Positions 20,151 to 28,718 of a stretch of DNA of 64,000 nucleotides are shown one piece after another. Under the pieces are notes generated by a model. It had not been told where the DNA came from and did no database searches. It was given only the letters and a program-made list of their open reading frames with translations. The first letter of the stretch is position 1; each line of letters starts with the position of its first letter. A program made the position numbers and the translations under genes. The DNA comes from Candidatus Bacteroides merdavium (GTDB lineage: Bacteria; Bacteroidota; Bacteroidia; Bacteroidales; Bacteroidaceae), in contig DXAV01000015.1 of NCBI GenBank assembly GCA_019116805.1, positions 1-64,000 on the forward strand, read 5' to 3'.

Positions 20151-20165
20151 TGCAAAGTTAATAAC
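20151..20165 (-). promoter_or_regulatory. Putative -7 element with palindrome, S41 peptidase gene
   Basis: The complement of 20151-20158 reads TAACTTTG. It is embedded in the palindrome AAAGTTAATAACTTT (20152-20166), which also occurs in front of nadA (18626-18640). The interval 19920-20475 also contains the SpoU gene's -7 element at 20442 and the AACGGTT motif at 20336; I see no gene in it. Confidence 0.45.
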
Positions 20166-20475
20166 TTTCGTAAAATAACCTGCGGAAAAGATGCTGAAAA
20201 ACCGGTTGAAGAATGGAGAGAAAAAAATGGCTATCTTTTTTGCATTATTCATAACTGGCAGCGCATATAGTTTCTTTTGAATCGTGCAAGAAAAAGTTTT
20301 CATTTTCTTTTCATCGAGTTTCCACATGTTTTCAACGGTTGTTAACCGCTCTATAAACGGAAAAGGGGCGCTTTGAACAAGACGGGCCGCACTTCGGTAG
20401 AATATTCGGGCGAGCTTGATGTTTCTGCCCTTGATTTGTCGTATCTTTGTGCAGCAATTTTAATACATTCAACTT

Positions 20476-21015
20476 ATGGAGCATCGTAAACTGAAGATTA
20501 CCGAACTGAACCGCATCAGTGCCGAAGAGTTCAAGAGGGCCGACAAACTGCCTCTGGTTTTGATACTTGACAACGTGCGCAGCCTGCACAACATCGGTTC
20601 GGTTTTCCGTACGTCCGATGCTTTCCGTGTGGAGTGCATCTATCTGTGCGGCATTACGGCCACTCCTCCCCATCCCGAGATGCACAAGACGGCGTTGGGA
20701 GCCGAATTTACGGTCGACTGGAAGTATGTTAATAACGCGGTTGAAGCTGTTGATAACTTGCGCAGGGAAGGCTACGTCGTGTTTTCGGTGGAGCAGGCCG
20801 AAAACAGCATCATGCTGGAAGACATGCGGTTGAAGCAGGGGAAACGCTATGCCGTGGTGTTGGGCAACGAAGTGAAGGGTGTCCAACAGGAAGTGATTGA
20901 CCATAGCGACGGTTGCATCGAAATCCCCCAATATGGCACCAAGCATTCGCTGAACGTGTCGGTAACGGCAGGTATCGTTATTTGGGACTTGTTCAAACAA
21001 CTTAAAACATTGTAA
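20476..21015 (+). CDS. SpoU/TrmH-family RNA 2'-O-methyltransferase
   Basis: A 179-residue SPOUT-fold methyltransferase that probably methylates a ribose in tRNA or rRNA using S-adenosylmethionine. Motif 1 is LDNVRSLHNIGSVFRTSDAF, motif 2 VVLGNEVKGVQQEVID and motif 3 QYGTKHSLNVSVTAGIVIWDL, which form the knot and cofactor site. There is no N-terminal RNA-binding extension, which is typical of short TrmL/TrmH-like members; the target nucleotide is unknown. A -7 element TATCTTTG at 20442-20449 lies 26 bp before the start codon. Confidence 0.93.
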   Translation: MEHRKLKITELNRISAEEFKRADKLPLVLILDNVRSLHNIGSVFRTSDAFRVECIYLCGITATPPHPEMHKTALGAEFTVDWKYVNNAVEAVDNLRREGYVVFSVEQAENSIMLEDMRLKQGKRYAVVLGNEVKGVQQEVIDHSDGCIEIPQYGTKHSLNVSVTAGIVIWDLFKQLKTL

Positions 21016-21080
21016 TTTTCTGTCTCTTTATAGGAAGATCATCTGAGATATCTTACTAAGTGAAGCTTGTTCCCAATAGA

Positions 21081-21172
21081 GGAAACAGTTGTTACCTTTA
21101 TAAGGTAACGGTCGTTTCCTATAATGGTAACGGCTGTTTCCAAATGCTGGAAACGATTGTTTCTATGTATAG
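21081..21172. repeat. 22-23-bp-period palindromic array 3
   Basis: Four 16-bp imperfect palindromes of the form GGwAACrnynGTTwCC begin at 21081, 21104, 21126 and 21149 (periods 23, 22, 23). They are GGAAACAGTTGTTACC, GGTAACGGTCGTTTCC, GGTAACGGCTGTTTCC and GGAAACGATTGTTTCT. Half units flank both ends. The array sits between the converging SpoU and DUF4294 genes (gap 21016-21310). Confidence 0.88.
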
Positions 21173-21310
21173 GGAACGGAGGAAAGAAGCCGCTTGTAGG
21201 GGGCAGCATGGTTCATAAGTTATGAACAGAACTAATCATTTGATTTATAGCGAACTGTTTTCTTCTTATTTGAATAGTTAACCGCTGTTTCAACAAGATA
21301 TAAACATGAA

Positions 21311-21931
21311 TCAGAGTTGTCCGCTCTCTACCAGCAGAATGACACGTTCGGTCAGAGCATCATCGCCTGTAGCATCGTATTCCTTCTTCAGACTGGCACC
21401 GAAGAGGGCGGCAAACGTCTGATAGAAACCTGCACGGAAAGTGCCAAGAAAAGCTTTCACCAGTTCATAACCTGTGGAGTGGGTTTGTCTGTCCACCAGC
21501 TTTATCAACAGCTTTCCTTGCGAGAAGGTGAGCTTCTTCATGCGGGGCATGTATTGTTCCTTCAGGCTTTTTTCAACCCGCTTCAGGTGTTTCGATCTTT
21601 CTTTGGGAGGAAGTGTCTGCAGGTATTCATAGGTTTCGATGACAATCTTGTTGACTTCTTTGGCAATGGGTAAAACCTTTTTGACATCGCGTACCAGTTT
21701 GTAGTATTGCGTGCGTGCTCTTTTATTCTTGAATTTTAAAGGTTTGAATATATAGACGGTTGGCAACTTTATATAAGGGATGGTGTCGCCTTCGTAAACG
21801 GTCATGGGGGTGAGATACACCTTGTTGGGTTGTTGGTTCTTCTGTTGGGCATAACTGCTGAAGGTGGCAGTTATCAACAGGATAAGGGTTAATATGAAAA
21901 GTTTTCCGTTCACGCTACAAAAGTACACCAT
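21311..21931 (-). CDS. DUF4294 domain protein, exported
   Basis: A 206-residue protein of the Bacteroidetes DUF4294 family, function unknown. A signal peptide covers about residues 8-28 (GKLFILTLILLITATFSSYA, then QQK). The conserved part runs from TPMTVYEGDTIPYIKLPTVY through a basic helical stretch (KNKRARTQYYKLVRDVKKVLP). The C-terminal half contains KLTFSQGKLLIKLVDRQT and FLGTFRAGFYQTFAALFGAS. The chosen start is the first Met of the frame; a later start is possible. It is divergent from the HhH-barrel gene, 98 bp apart. Confidence 0.88.
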   Translation of the reverse strand: MVYFCSVNGKLFILTLILLITATFSSYAQQKNQQPNKVYLTPMTVYEGDTIPYIKLPTVYIFKPLKFKNKRARTQYYKLVRDVKKVLPIAKEVNKIVIETYEYLQTLPPKERSKHLKRVEKSLKEQYMPRMKKLTFSQGKLLIKLVDRQTHSTGYELVKAFLGTFRAGFYQTFAALFGASLKKEYDATGDDALTERVILLVESGQL

Positions 21932-22029
21932 TCTTTGAAATCTTTTTTGAATACCTTTCTTTTTCCTTGCATTGTTAACTTATTTAAGGTAACTTCGTTG
22001 GCGCATAAACAAAAAAATACATCGGTCCT

Positions 22030-24039
22030 ATGAAAAACATAAAGATAGGGATGTGGTTGCTGATAGGATTGATTACTTCTGCCGTAAAGGCACAGAATAC
22101 CAATCTGATGCTTTGGGAGGAGAACTTGGAGCAGCTGGCTACCGAAGTTGGAAGTACGGATTGGGAGGACGAACTGGAGGAACTTTCCCATCGGCTGACT
22201 CAGAAACTGAACTTAAACACGGCTACACGACAACAGCTGGAGATGTTTCCTTTCCTGTCGGACATTCAGGTGGAAAACCTGTTGGCATACGTGTATGTGC
22301 ATGGCGATATGCAGACGTTGTACGAACTCCAACTGGTGGAGGAGATGGACAAGGCGACTATTGAACGGCTGCTTCCTTTCGTCTGTGTGGCTCCTTCACG
22401 TAAGGAAGAGAGGTTTCCTTCGTTAAGGCGTATTTTGAAGTATGGAAAACACGAGGTGACGGCTCGCTTCGATGTGCCTTTCTATACGCGCAAGGGGTAT
22501 GAGAAAAATTATTTGGGGCCGTCGCTCTATCATTCGTTACGTTACAGTTTCCGTTATGGCGACCGTCTGCAAGTGGGTGTGACGGGCGAGAAAGATGCAG
22601 GCGAACCTTTCTTTGCCTTGCACGACCGTCAGGGATACGACTATTATTCCTTCTATCTGCTGATGAAGGATTGCGGACGCTTGCAGACCTTGGCCGTGGG
22701 CAACTATAAAGCCAGCTTCGGACAGGGATTGGTGTTGGGCAATAGTTTCGGATTGGGCAAGACTTTCTCGCTGGCAACCACTGAAAATCGTGCGGAAGGT
22801 TTTCGCAAGCACAGCTCGTCGGACGAATACAATTACTTCAGAGGGGTGGGGGCTACCGTCCGTCTGGCTTCCCGTTGGCAGGCATCGGCTTTCTATTCGC
22901 ATCGGCGGATGGACGGCGTCGTGGAGGACGGTGAAATCACTTCCATTTATAAGACAGGCTTGCATCGCACGGAAAGCGAGGCGGCCAAGAAGCATGCCTT
23001 CGTGATGCAGGTAGCAGGAGGAAACGTTTCTTACGAAAATGCTCATCTGAAAGTGGGCATGACGGGTGTATATTATTTCTTTGACCGTCCTTATGAACCG
23101 AATTTAAGAAAATACGCCCGCTATAATTTGCGAGGCAATCATTTCTATAACGTGGGTATGGATTATAAACTTCGTTTGGGCAGGTTTGCTTGGGTAGGGG
23201 AGGCGGCCAAAGGAAAACAGGGTTATGCTTTTCTCAATCAGTTGCGCTATCAGGTGGCCAGTAACTATAAAGTGATGCTTATCCATCGCTTCTATTCCTA
23301 CGACTATTGGGGGATGTTTGCCCATTCGTTTGGAGAAAGCAGTGCTTTGCAGAACGAAAACGGCTGGTTTCTGGGCGGCGAAGCATCGCTTTTCGCCCGA
23401 TGGCGTTTCTTTGGTGCGATCGACCTCTTTTCGTTTCCCTGGTGGAAGTATCGCATCAGCAAGCCTTCGCAAGGAGTGGACGGCCTGTTTCAAGCTACGT
23501 TCACACCCAACAAGCGATGGTCGATGTATGCTAACTATCGCTTCAAGCGGAAAGAAAGGGACGTGACGGGTAGCGGAGGAGAAACTATATTGCCCACTTA
23601 TCATCACAAAGTGCGCTATCGACTCAACTACGCGCAAGGCATTTGGAGCTTGCGTACCACGCTTGATTACAATCATTTCAGACAGCCTTCACTCCAATAT
23701 AGCCAAGGATGGCAGGCGACGCAATCGTGTAGTGTACGATTGCCTTTCTTTCCTTTGGCCGCTTCGTTGCAAGGCACCTATTTCCATACCGACGATTATG
23801 ATTCGCGCGTCTATGCCTACGAGAAAGGATTGCTCTATACCTTCTATACGCCTTCGTTCTATGGTCGCGGCTTTCGTTTCTCTGCTCACTTGCGCTATGA
23901 TGTCCGTGACTGGCTGATGGTGATAGCCAAGTTCGGACAAACCATTTATCAGGACAGAAATGAGATAAGTTCGGGCAACGACCTGATACGTGGAAATAAA
24001 AAGTCGGACCTGCAAGTGCAAGTCCGACTGAAATTCTAA
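22030..24039 (+). CDS. Helix-hairpin-helix protein with outer-membrane beta-barrel region
   Basis: A 669-residue exported protein. The signal peptide is MKNIKIGMWLLIGLITSAVKA. Residues ~50-120 contain ComEA-like helix-hairpin-helix repeats (LNLNTATRQQLEMFPFLSD, then MQTLYELQLVEEMDKATIERLLPF). From ~140 onward the sequence alternates aromatic and polar residues in short strands (YSFRYGDRLQVGVTGEKDAG; LRYDVRDWLMVIAKFGQTIY) and ends in a strand with terminal phenylalanine (VQVRLKF), as outer-membrane barrels do. The combination is seen in Bacteroidetes and its role is not established. DNA binding at the cell surface or uptake is only a guess from the HhH part. Confidence 0.85.
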   Translation: MKNIKIGMWLLIGLITSAVKAQNTNLMLWEENLEQLATEVGSTDWEDELEELSHRLTQKLNLNTATRQQLEMFPFLSDIQVENLLAYVYVHGDMQTLYELQLVEEMDKATIERLLPFVCVAPSRKEERFPSLRRILKYGKHEVTARFDVPFYTRKGYEKNYLGPSLYHSLRYSFRYGDRLQVGVTGEKDAGEPFFALHDRQGYDYYSFYLLMKDCGRLQTLAVGNYKASFGQGLVLGNSFGLGKTFSLATTENRAEGFRKHSSSDEYNYFRGVGATVRLASRWQASAFYSHRRMDGVVEDGEITSIYKTGLHRTESEAAKKHAFVMQVAGGNVSYENAHLKVGMTGVYYFFDRPYEPNLRKYARYNLRGNHFYNVGMDYKLRLGRFAWVGEAAKGKQGYAFLNQLRYQVASNYKVMLIHRFYSYDYWGMFAHSFGESSALQNENGWFLGGEASLFARWRFFGAIDLFSFPWWKYRISKPSQGVDGLFQATFTPNKRWSMYANYRFKRKERDVTGSGGETILPTYHHKVRYRLNYAQGIWSLRTTLDYNHFRQPSLQYSQGWQATQSCSVRLPFFPLAASLQGTYFHTDDYDSRVYAYEKGLLYTFYTPSFYGRGFRFSAHLRYDVRDWLMVIAKFGQTIYQDRNEISSGNDLIRGNKKSDLQVQVRLKF

Positions 24040-24055
24040 CGCATGAAGAGCATGT

Positions 24056-24487
24056 TTATTTCTTCAAGAAATCATCTCTGTATGGGCTGAAGCAATCAAT
24101 GAGAAGGCCTGGTTCGAGGCATACGCAACCATGCATCACGTTGGGCTCCATGTAGAGTGCGTCGCCAGCCTTTACCACTTTCTTTTCGTCGCCGATGGTA
24201 AATTCGAATGCACCGCTTGCCACATAAGTCACTTGTGTGTGCTTATGAGTATGAGCTGTTCCGATACCTCCTTTTTCAAATTTAACCTTGACCATCATGA
24301 TGTCTTCGTTGTAACCTACAATCTGGCGGGTTACACCTTCGCCTGCAGGTTCCCATTCCATGTCATTTTCGTACATGAATACGTTGCTGTGATTGTTCAT
24401 TTCTTTTTGATTTTGTTGTTGCGTACAGCTGCTTGTGGCAAACAGAGCCGACAAGGCGAATACGGATACAAGTGTTTTGATTTTCAT
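24056..24487 (-). CDS. Cupin-domain lipoprotein
   Basis: A 143-residue lipoprotein. The signal peptide ends in a lipobox-like ATSSC at residues ~17-21. The rest is a single small cupin domain: GTAHTHKHTQVTYVASGAFEFTIG supplies the metal-binding histidines and a glutamate-less variant of motif 1, and ALYMEPNVMHGCVC supplies the motif 2 histidine. Cupins of this kind bind a metal and either a sugar or an oxidisable substrate; the ligand is unknown. It is convergent with the HhH-barrel gene. Confidence 0.88.
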   Translation of the reverse strand: MKIKTLVSVFALSALFATSSCTQQQNQKEMNNHSNVFMYENDMEWEPAGEGVTRQIVGYNEDIMMVKVKFEKGGIGTAHTHKHTQVTYVASGAFEFTIGDEKKVVKAGDALYMEPNVMHGCVCLEPGLLIDCFSPYRDDFLKK

Positions 24488-24729
24488 AATAGTATGTATT
24501 TAAAATAAGAATTTGAAACTTGTGTGTCTTTTCTATGAAGTCCGGATGTAGTGCATGTATCCTCATTTGATGAAATAAAACATGAAGATAATCCAATGGG
24601 TGTGACAAATGACAGAAGATAATCTTTTGTGTATTTCATTTCTTTCTAAATAAGCGTATTATCAATTAGTTGCAAATGAACGAATAATATTGCATCTTTC
24701 CAAGGTTTCTCTTCTTTTATAGATTTTTT

Positions 24730-24760
24730 TTTGTGATTTTTTTTAAGTTATCTATCTTTG
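24730..24760 (+). promoter_or_regulatory. Bacteroides-type promoter of the radical SAM gene
   Basis: TTTG at 24730-24733, a 19-bp spacer and TATCTTTG at 24753-24760, 24 bp before the start codon at 24785. Confidence 0.7.
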
Positions 24761-24784
24761 CTTCATTGTTAATGTTGAGTTTAT

Positions 24785-25558
24785 ATGACTGTTATCTATC
24801 CTTCGCCCATCTTCGGGCCTGTTCACTCCCGCCGCTTGGGAGTGTCGCTGGGTATCAACCTGATGCCTGCCGACGGTAAGTTGTGTACGTTCAACTGCAT
24901 TTATTGCGAATGTGGCTTCAATGAAGATTTCCGTCCGAAGCTTCCCCGTCCGACGCGTGAGGAAGTGCGCCAGGCGCTCGAAGCCCGCCTGCAGGATATG
25001 AAGGCCAACGGTCCTGCGCCCGATGTACTGACCTTTGCCGGCAACGGAGAGCCGACGGCCCATCCTCACTTTGCCGAAATTATCGACGATACGCTGGCTC
25101 TGCGCGACCGCTATTTTCCGAATGCCAAAGTCAGTGTGCTCAGCAACTCCACCTTTATCCACAAGCCTGCTGTCTTTGCCGCGCTCAACAAGATAGACAA
25201 CAACATCTTGAAGCTCGACACGGTGGATGAGGACTACATCCGCGACCTCGACCGTCCGACGGGCAAGTATGCCGTGGCTGACATCATCGAGGGCATGAAG
25301 GCGTTCAAAGGCCGCTGCATCATTCAGACGATGTTCCTCAAGGGAGGTTATCAGGGCAGGGATATGGACAACACGTCCGACAAATACGTGCTTCCCTGGC
25401 TGGAGAAGGTAAAGGAGATAGCTCCCCGCCAGGTGATGATTTATACTATCGACCGCGAAACACCCGACCACGACCTGCTGAAAGCTACACACGAAGAGCT
25501 CGACCGCATTGCCGCACTGGTAAAGGAAGCGGGGATTGAGGTGAGTGTTTCGTACTGA
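24785..25558 (+). CDS. Radical SAM protein (MoaA/NifB-like group, function unknown)
   Basis: A 257-residue cytoplasmic radical SAM protein. The cluster motif CTFNCIYC gives Cys34, Cys38 and Cys41, with the adjacent SRRLGVSLGINLMPAD segment typical of this uncharacterised subfamily. LTFAGNGEPTAHPHF is the GGE-like SAM-binding strand. There is no SPASM extension, so it is a minimal enzyme. Its substrate is not known. It has its own good promoter and converges on a nuclease gene 7 bp away. Confidence 0.92.
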   Translation: MTVIYPSPIFGPVHSRRLGVSLGINLMPADGKLCTFNCIYCECGFNEDFRPKLPRPTREEVRQALEARLQDMKANGPAPDVLTFAGNGEPTAHPHFAEIIDDTLALRDRYFPNAKVSVLSNSTFIHKPAVFAALNKIDNNILKLDTVDEDYIRDLDRPTGKYAVADIIEGMKAFKGRCIIQTMFLKGGYQGRDMDNTSDKYVLPWLEKVKEIAPRQVMIYTIDRETPDHDLLKATHEELDRIAALVKEAGIEVSVSY

Positions 25559-25565
25559 GTCTTTA

Positions 25566-26456
25566 TTAGTTCCACTCTTTCCAATTGTATGTGGCTTCCA
25601 CTCGTTTCTCCATATCGTCGGGCAAGGCGGGGAAGAAGTCGATACCTGTGATACGCTCCACTTGGTCAACGGAGTTGATGTAGCTGTCCAGCGGATGGTT
25701 GCCCGAGGTGTTCTTGTAGATGAAACCAATGGCACGAGGAGGGCGGCTGTCAGCGCACAGGATGACCTTGAAGAAGGCTTCGGGCACGGTCACTTTGTGC
25801 TCTTTTCCGATGGTGCGATGTTTCTGATTGTAGAGGATAGGGCCGCAAACGATGTAGATGTGTCCTTCCTGTTCGGCCCACACGCGGCAGCAGTCTTCCA
25901 GTTCTTTCCAGTCGCCGCGGTTCAGGTTGTGGTGCTGGGGACAGATGTTGGTCATATAGAAACTCTCCTGCATGGCACGCCAATGCCAGCGGTTGTCGGC
26001 GGCGGGGCACATGTGGCCGCGGTCCCAGCCCGAACCTTTGTAGTCGTCGGTAGTGACGGCCTCACTCTCGGGCAGGTTGGGGTCGGGCAGGAATTTGTCT
26101 GTGCGGCTTTCGCGCTCCACTAGCTTGTCGCGGTTCAGCTCCCACGCCACCCAGTTGGGCAAATTCAATGTACGGTTATAAGATACGGTATATCCTTTGC
26201 GCTTCAGGATAGTTTCATCCGCGCCTTTCATCGGGGCGGGGATTTCAAGGCCTTGGGCGTCGGAGAGGTTTGTTTGTGTTTCAGATTTGTCTGTCTGTAC
26301 GGCAGACTTTATACCTTCCGGCAGGTGGTCGAGGCTGATGAGCCCCGATTGCCAGGCATTGCTCAGCGGGCCGTAACCGATGAAGGCGGCACACACCAGC
26401 AGGATGAGGTACAGCAGACCTTTGGAGTCTTTCTTCTTCGTTTTTCTTTTGGGCAT
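25566..26456 (-). CDS. DNA/RNA non-specific endonuclease, membrane-anchored
   Basis: A 296-residue beta-beta-alpha-metal nuclease of the NucA/Serratia nuclease family. A basic N-terminus and one hydrophobic segment (residues ~13-32, GLLYLILLVCAAFIGYG) anchor or export it. The catalytic DRGH is at 145-148 (GWDRGHMCPAAD, His148 the general base), and the metal-binding asparagine is in HHNLNRGDWKELE (Asn179). It probably degrades extracellular or periplasmic nucleic acid for nutrition. Monocistronic. Confidence 0.94.
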   Translation of the reverse strand: MPKRKTKKKDSKGLLYLILLVCAAFIGYGPLSNAWQSGLISLDHLPEGIKSAVQTDKSETQTNLSDAQGLEIPAPMKGADETILKRKGYTVSYNRTLNLPNWVAWELNRDKLVERESRTDKFLPDPNLPESEAVTTDDYKGSGWDRGHMCPAADNRWHWRAMQESFYMTNICPQHHNLNRGDWKELEDCCRVWAEQEGHIYIVCGPILYNQKHRTIGKEHKVTVPEAFFKVILCADSRPPRAIGFIYKNTSGNHPLDSYINSVDQVERITGIDFFPALPDDMEKRVEATYNWKEWN

Positions 26457-26557
26457 GACGATGAGTTTGTTCAGGCTCCAAAGGTAGTGAAAGTCGAAAG
26501 CAGAAAAAACAAGCTTGCTTGATTTTTTTGTTGAGGTGCATAAGGGTCAATTTTAAT

Positions 26558-26632
26558 GTCATCCTGAACGAAGTGAAGGATCTCAATACACAAACAACTG
26601 CTTTCGAGATTCTTCGCTTTGCTCAGAATGAC
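26558..26632. repeat. Intergenic imperfect inverted repeat (GTCATCCTGA type)
   Basis: Arms of 27 bp at 26558-26584 (GTCATCCTGAACGAAGTGAA...) and 26606-26632 (...CGCTTTGCTCAGAATGAC) can form a long hairpin. The same kind of hairpin, with different arm sequence, lies at 45449-45519. Such GTCATTC-ended repeats are common in Bacteroidetes intergenic DNA. It sits between the starts or ends of two minus-strand genes. Confidence 0.75.
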
Positions 26633-26667
26633 AAAATGTTAGATTTGAGGTATCCTCAACATTTGCG

Positions 26668-27552
26668 TCACTTCATCGGCTCCACCGTGTATCCTTGAGC
26701 TTCGAGCAGCTTCAACAGGCCGCGGGAGCCGGGCAGATGGCCGGCGCCTACCACGAACAGGGTGGGGGCCTGCTTCATGATGTTGGGTAACTGGCGGGCC
26801 CAGTCGGCATTGCGGTCGAATATCAGTGCATCTTCCTCTTGGGGGGTGCTGTCGCAGGAGTCGTTTTGTTTCTCTTCCATGATTTCAAGTAGGGTGTCAA
26901 GGTCCTGGTTCATATACGCCTTTGTCATACGTTGGGCCTGCAGGATGGCGTAGTCGATGGTGGTAGCCGCACAATAGAGCAGGTGGGCCTGGCGTTGCAA
27001 GCTCTGCGAACGGTAGAGGATATCTATCTGTTGCTCCATGCTCTCCAGCCCTCCTACCTTCTTTCCAGCTTGCTTGGCCTGCGCCTGAAACCAGGTGTCG
27101 AGTTGTTCTTGCGGATTAAAACCTTTTACGGACTTGGCGGCCAGTGCTACGGACAGCTGGGTAGTGAGGGCGGCGGGTTTCAGCTTGTCGAACAGAGCAA
27201 GGTCCATGCCGATGTATGTCTTCACGACCGAAGCGATGCTGTCGTATTCGGCCGGTGCGAAGAGGCTTTTCAGCGTGGTGTCGGCTGGCAGCATCATGGC
27301 CTGCTGCATCTTCATCAGCATGTCGGGCTTCATGGCGTTCTCCATAATGAGTTCGCCATAGACCTGTTGCGTTTCGTCCATTGCCTGCTTCATGCCTGCG
27401 ATGCTGTCTTTGATGCTGAGGGGAGCCAGGTGGTGCGTACCCATGACGTACGAGGGTCGGTCGAGGCCGTTGCCCGATATTTTCCATAACAGTTGCGCCT
27501 GGGCGCCGAGGGCGATGCAAAGGAGCATCACAAGTACGAGTGTCTTTTTCAT
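26668..27552 (-). CDS. TraB/GumN-family protein
   Basis: A 294-residue exported protein with signal peptide MKKTLVLVMLLCIALGAQAQ. The TraB/GumN signature is the N-terminal strand followed by SYVMGTHHLAP, the acidic ETQQVYGELIMEN and the C-terminal FVVGAGHLPGSRGLLKLLEAQGY. The family resembles Tiki-type metalloproteases, with histidines and a glutamate as likely metal ligands; activity in bacteria is largely unproven. It is followed on the opposite end by a 91-residue DUF3836-like gene 81 bp upstream on the same strand, possibly one unit. Confidence 0.93.
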   Translation of the reverse strand: MKKTLVLVMLLCIALGAQAQLLWKISGNGLDRPSYVMGTHHLAPLSIKDSIAGMKQAMDETQQVYGELIMENAMKPDMLMKMQQAMMLPADTTLKSLFAPAEYDSIASVVKTYIGMDLALFDKLKPAALTTQLSVALAAKSVKGFNPQEQLDTWFQAQAKQAGKKVGGLESMEQQIDILYRSQSLQRQAHLLYCAATTIDYAILQAQRMTKAYMNQDLDTLLEIMEEKQNDSCDSTPQEEDALIFDRNADWARQLPNIMKQAPTLFVVGAGHLPGSRGLLKLLEAQGYTVEPMK

Positions 27553-27633
27553 TATAGTGTTCTTTGGGGATTAATGGTTCTTTTTATAGATTGGTCGCAG
27601 AAGAGAGAGGTTTCTTGCAACTTCTCCGGCTTT

Positions 27634-27909
27634 TTATTTCAGCGCTTCGTTCGGGTTGAAGCTTTCCGTCTGTTGGAGAATATAGTCCTGGCGGGCGTCG
27701 CTCCACACGTAGGTCTTCTTGTCCGTCACCTGTCCCTGCGCGTTGTAGGTGAAGTCCATCTTGAAGAGGCGCTTCAAGTATTTGCCGTCTTCCACACTGA
27801 ACACTTCCTTGTTCGTCAGCCGGTTGTTTTCCATCTTTACGTTATATACTAAGTTGGTAGATACGCCTGCGGCCGAAATCAGTGAGGCCATGATGAGATT
27901 GGTAATCAT
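27634..27909 (-). CDS. DUF3836-like small exported protein
   Basis: A 91-residue protein with a weak signal peptide (MITNLIMASLISAAGVSTN). It then has a strand-rich body with regularly placed aromatic and charged residues (VFSVEDGKYLKRLFKMDFTYN, GQVTDKKTYVWSD). The layout resembles DUF3836, a small Bacteroidetes family of unknown function. A -7 element (TACCTTTG, complement of 27962-27969) lies about 55 bp upstream. It is divergent from the second ECF sigma gene. Confidence 0.75.
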   Translation of the reverse strand: MITNLIMASLISAAGVSTNLVYNVKMENNRLTNKEVFSVEDGKYLKRLFKMDFTYNAQGQVTDKKTYVWSDARQDYILQQTESFNPNEALK

Positions 27910-28036
27910 ATTCGTTTCAGTTTTATGAGTTAGACATTTCTATTTCTTTGTTTCGATGTCGCAAAGGTAGGGCGGCGCGGTGGGGATTCAGGTTAACGTT
28001 ACGTTAAGTTTAGGTTAAGGTTGTTGTCTGTGAAAG

Positions 28037-28124
28037 GCGGCTTTGTTTTCTGTCAGGACATTGCTTTCTTTGGTGCAAAGCATTGCTTTCTTTGATGGAA
28101 AACATTGCTTCTTTTTCGGGAAGT
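28037..28124. repeat. 22-bp-period array 4
   Basis: CATTGCTT starts at 28059, 28081 and 28103, exactly 22 bp apart, and a degenerate unit precedes them. Linkers contain CTTTGGTGCAAAG and TTTGATGGAAAA, which are partly self-complementary. The array lies between the divergent DUF3836-like and ECF sigma genes, about 110 bp before the sigma start. Confidence 0.8.
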
Positions 28125-28231
28125 CATTTAATTTGCTTTTCGGCTTCATGGGAGGGAAAATGATAAAAAATCGCCGGCCGCGTATAGTTTTCGGGCCGCA
28201 TTGTGGTCTAACAAGTAAAAACAGCAACGGA

Positions 28232-28714
28232 ATGAATGCGAAAGAACAACAATTCATAACTGTCATCCGAGAGCATGAGCGGACCATCTACACCGTCTGC
28301 TACATGTTTTCGAGTGATACGGATGAGGTGAACGACCTCTATCAGGACATCCTCGTCCGCTTATGGCAGGGCTTCGATGCCTTCGAGGGGAAGAGCGACA
28401 TCAAGACGTGGATTTACCGCGTCAGTCTGAACTATTGTATCAACTTCAGCAACCGTCGGAAGAAGCGGCGCGAACGGCTGGACTTGGGCGCAGGTTTCCC
28501 TTCGGAAGGAAGAAGTCTGGAAAAGAATTTGCAAATAAAGCAGCTTTATAAGCGGATCAATGCACTGGGACTGGTGGACAGAAGCGTGGTCCTGTTGTGG
28601 CTCGAAGGCCTGAGCTACGACGAGATTGGCGCTATCCTGGGCATTTCTGTCAAGAACGTCTCGTTCAAGCTGGTCCGTATCAAGGAACAACTCAAAAAAA
28701 TGTCTAACATCTAA
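28232..28714 (+). CDS. ECF RNA polymerase sigma factor (second copy)
   Basis: A 160-residue ECF sigma factor, clearly paralogous to the one at 5581. Region 2 is seen in DLYQDILVRLWQGFDAFEGK followed by DIKTWIYRVSLNYCINFSNR. Region 4 is seen in LGLVDRSVVLLWLEGLSYDEIG and VKNVSFKLVRIKEQLKKMSNI, whose ending matches the KLKTMSNL end of the first copy. The start at 28232 (MNAKEQQFITVIREHE) is chosen because upstream sequence is the repeat array. Four bases separate it from its membrane partner. Confidence 0.93.
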   Translation: MNAKEQQFITVIREHERTIYTVCYMFSSDTDEVNDLYQDILVRLWQGFDAFEGKSDIKTWIYRVSLNYCINFSNRRKKRRERLDLGAGFPSEGRSLEKNLQIKQLYKRINALGLVDRSVVLLWLEGLSYDEIGAILGISVKNVSFKLVRIKEQLKKMSNI

Positions 28715-28718
28715 AAGT

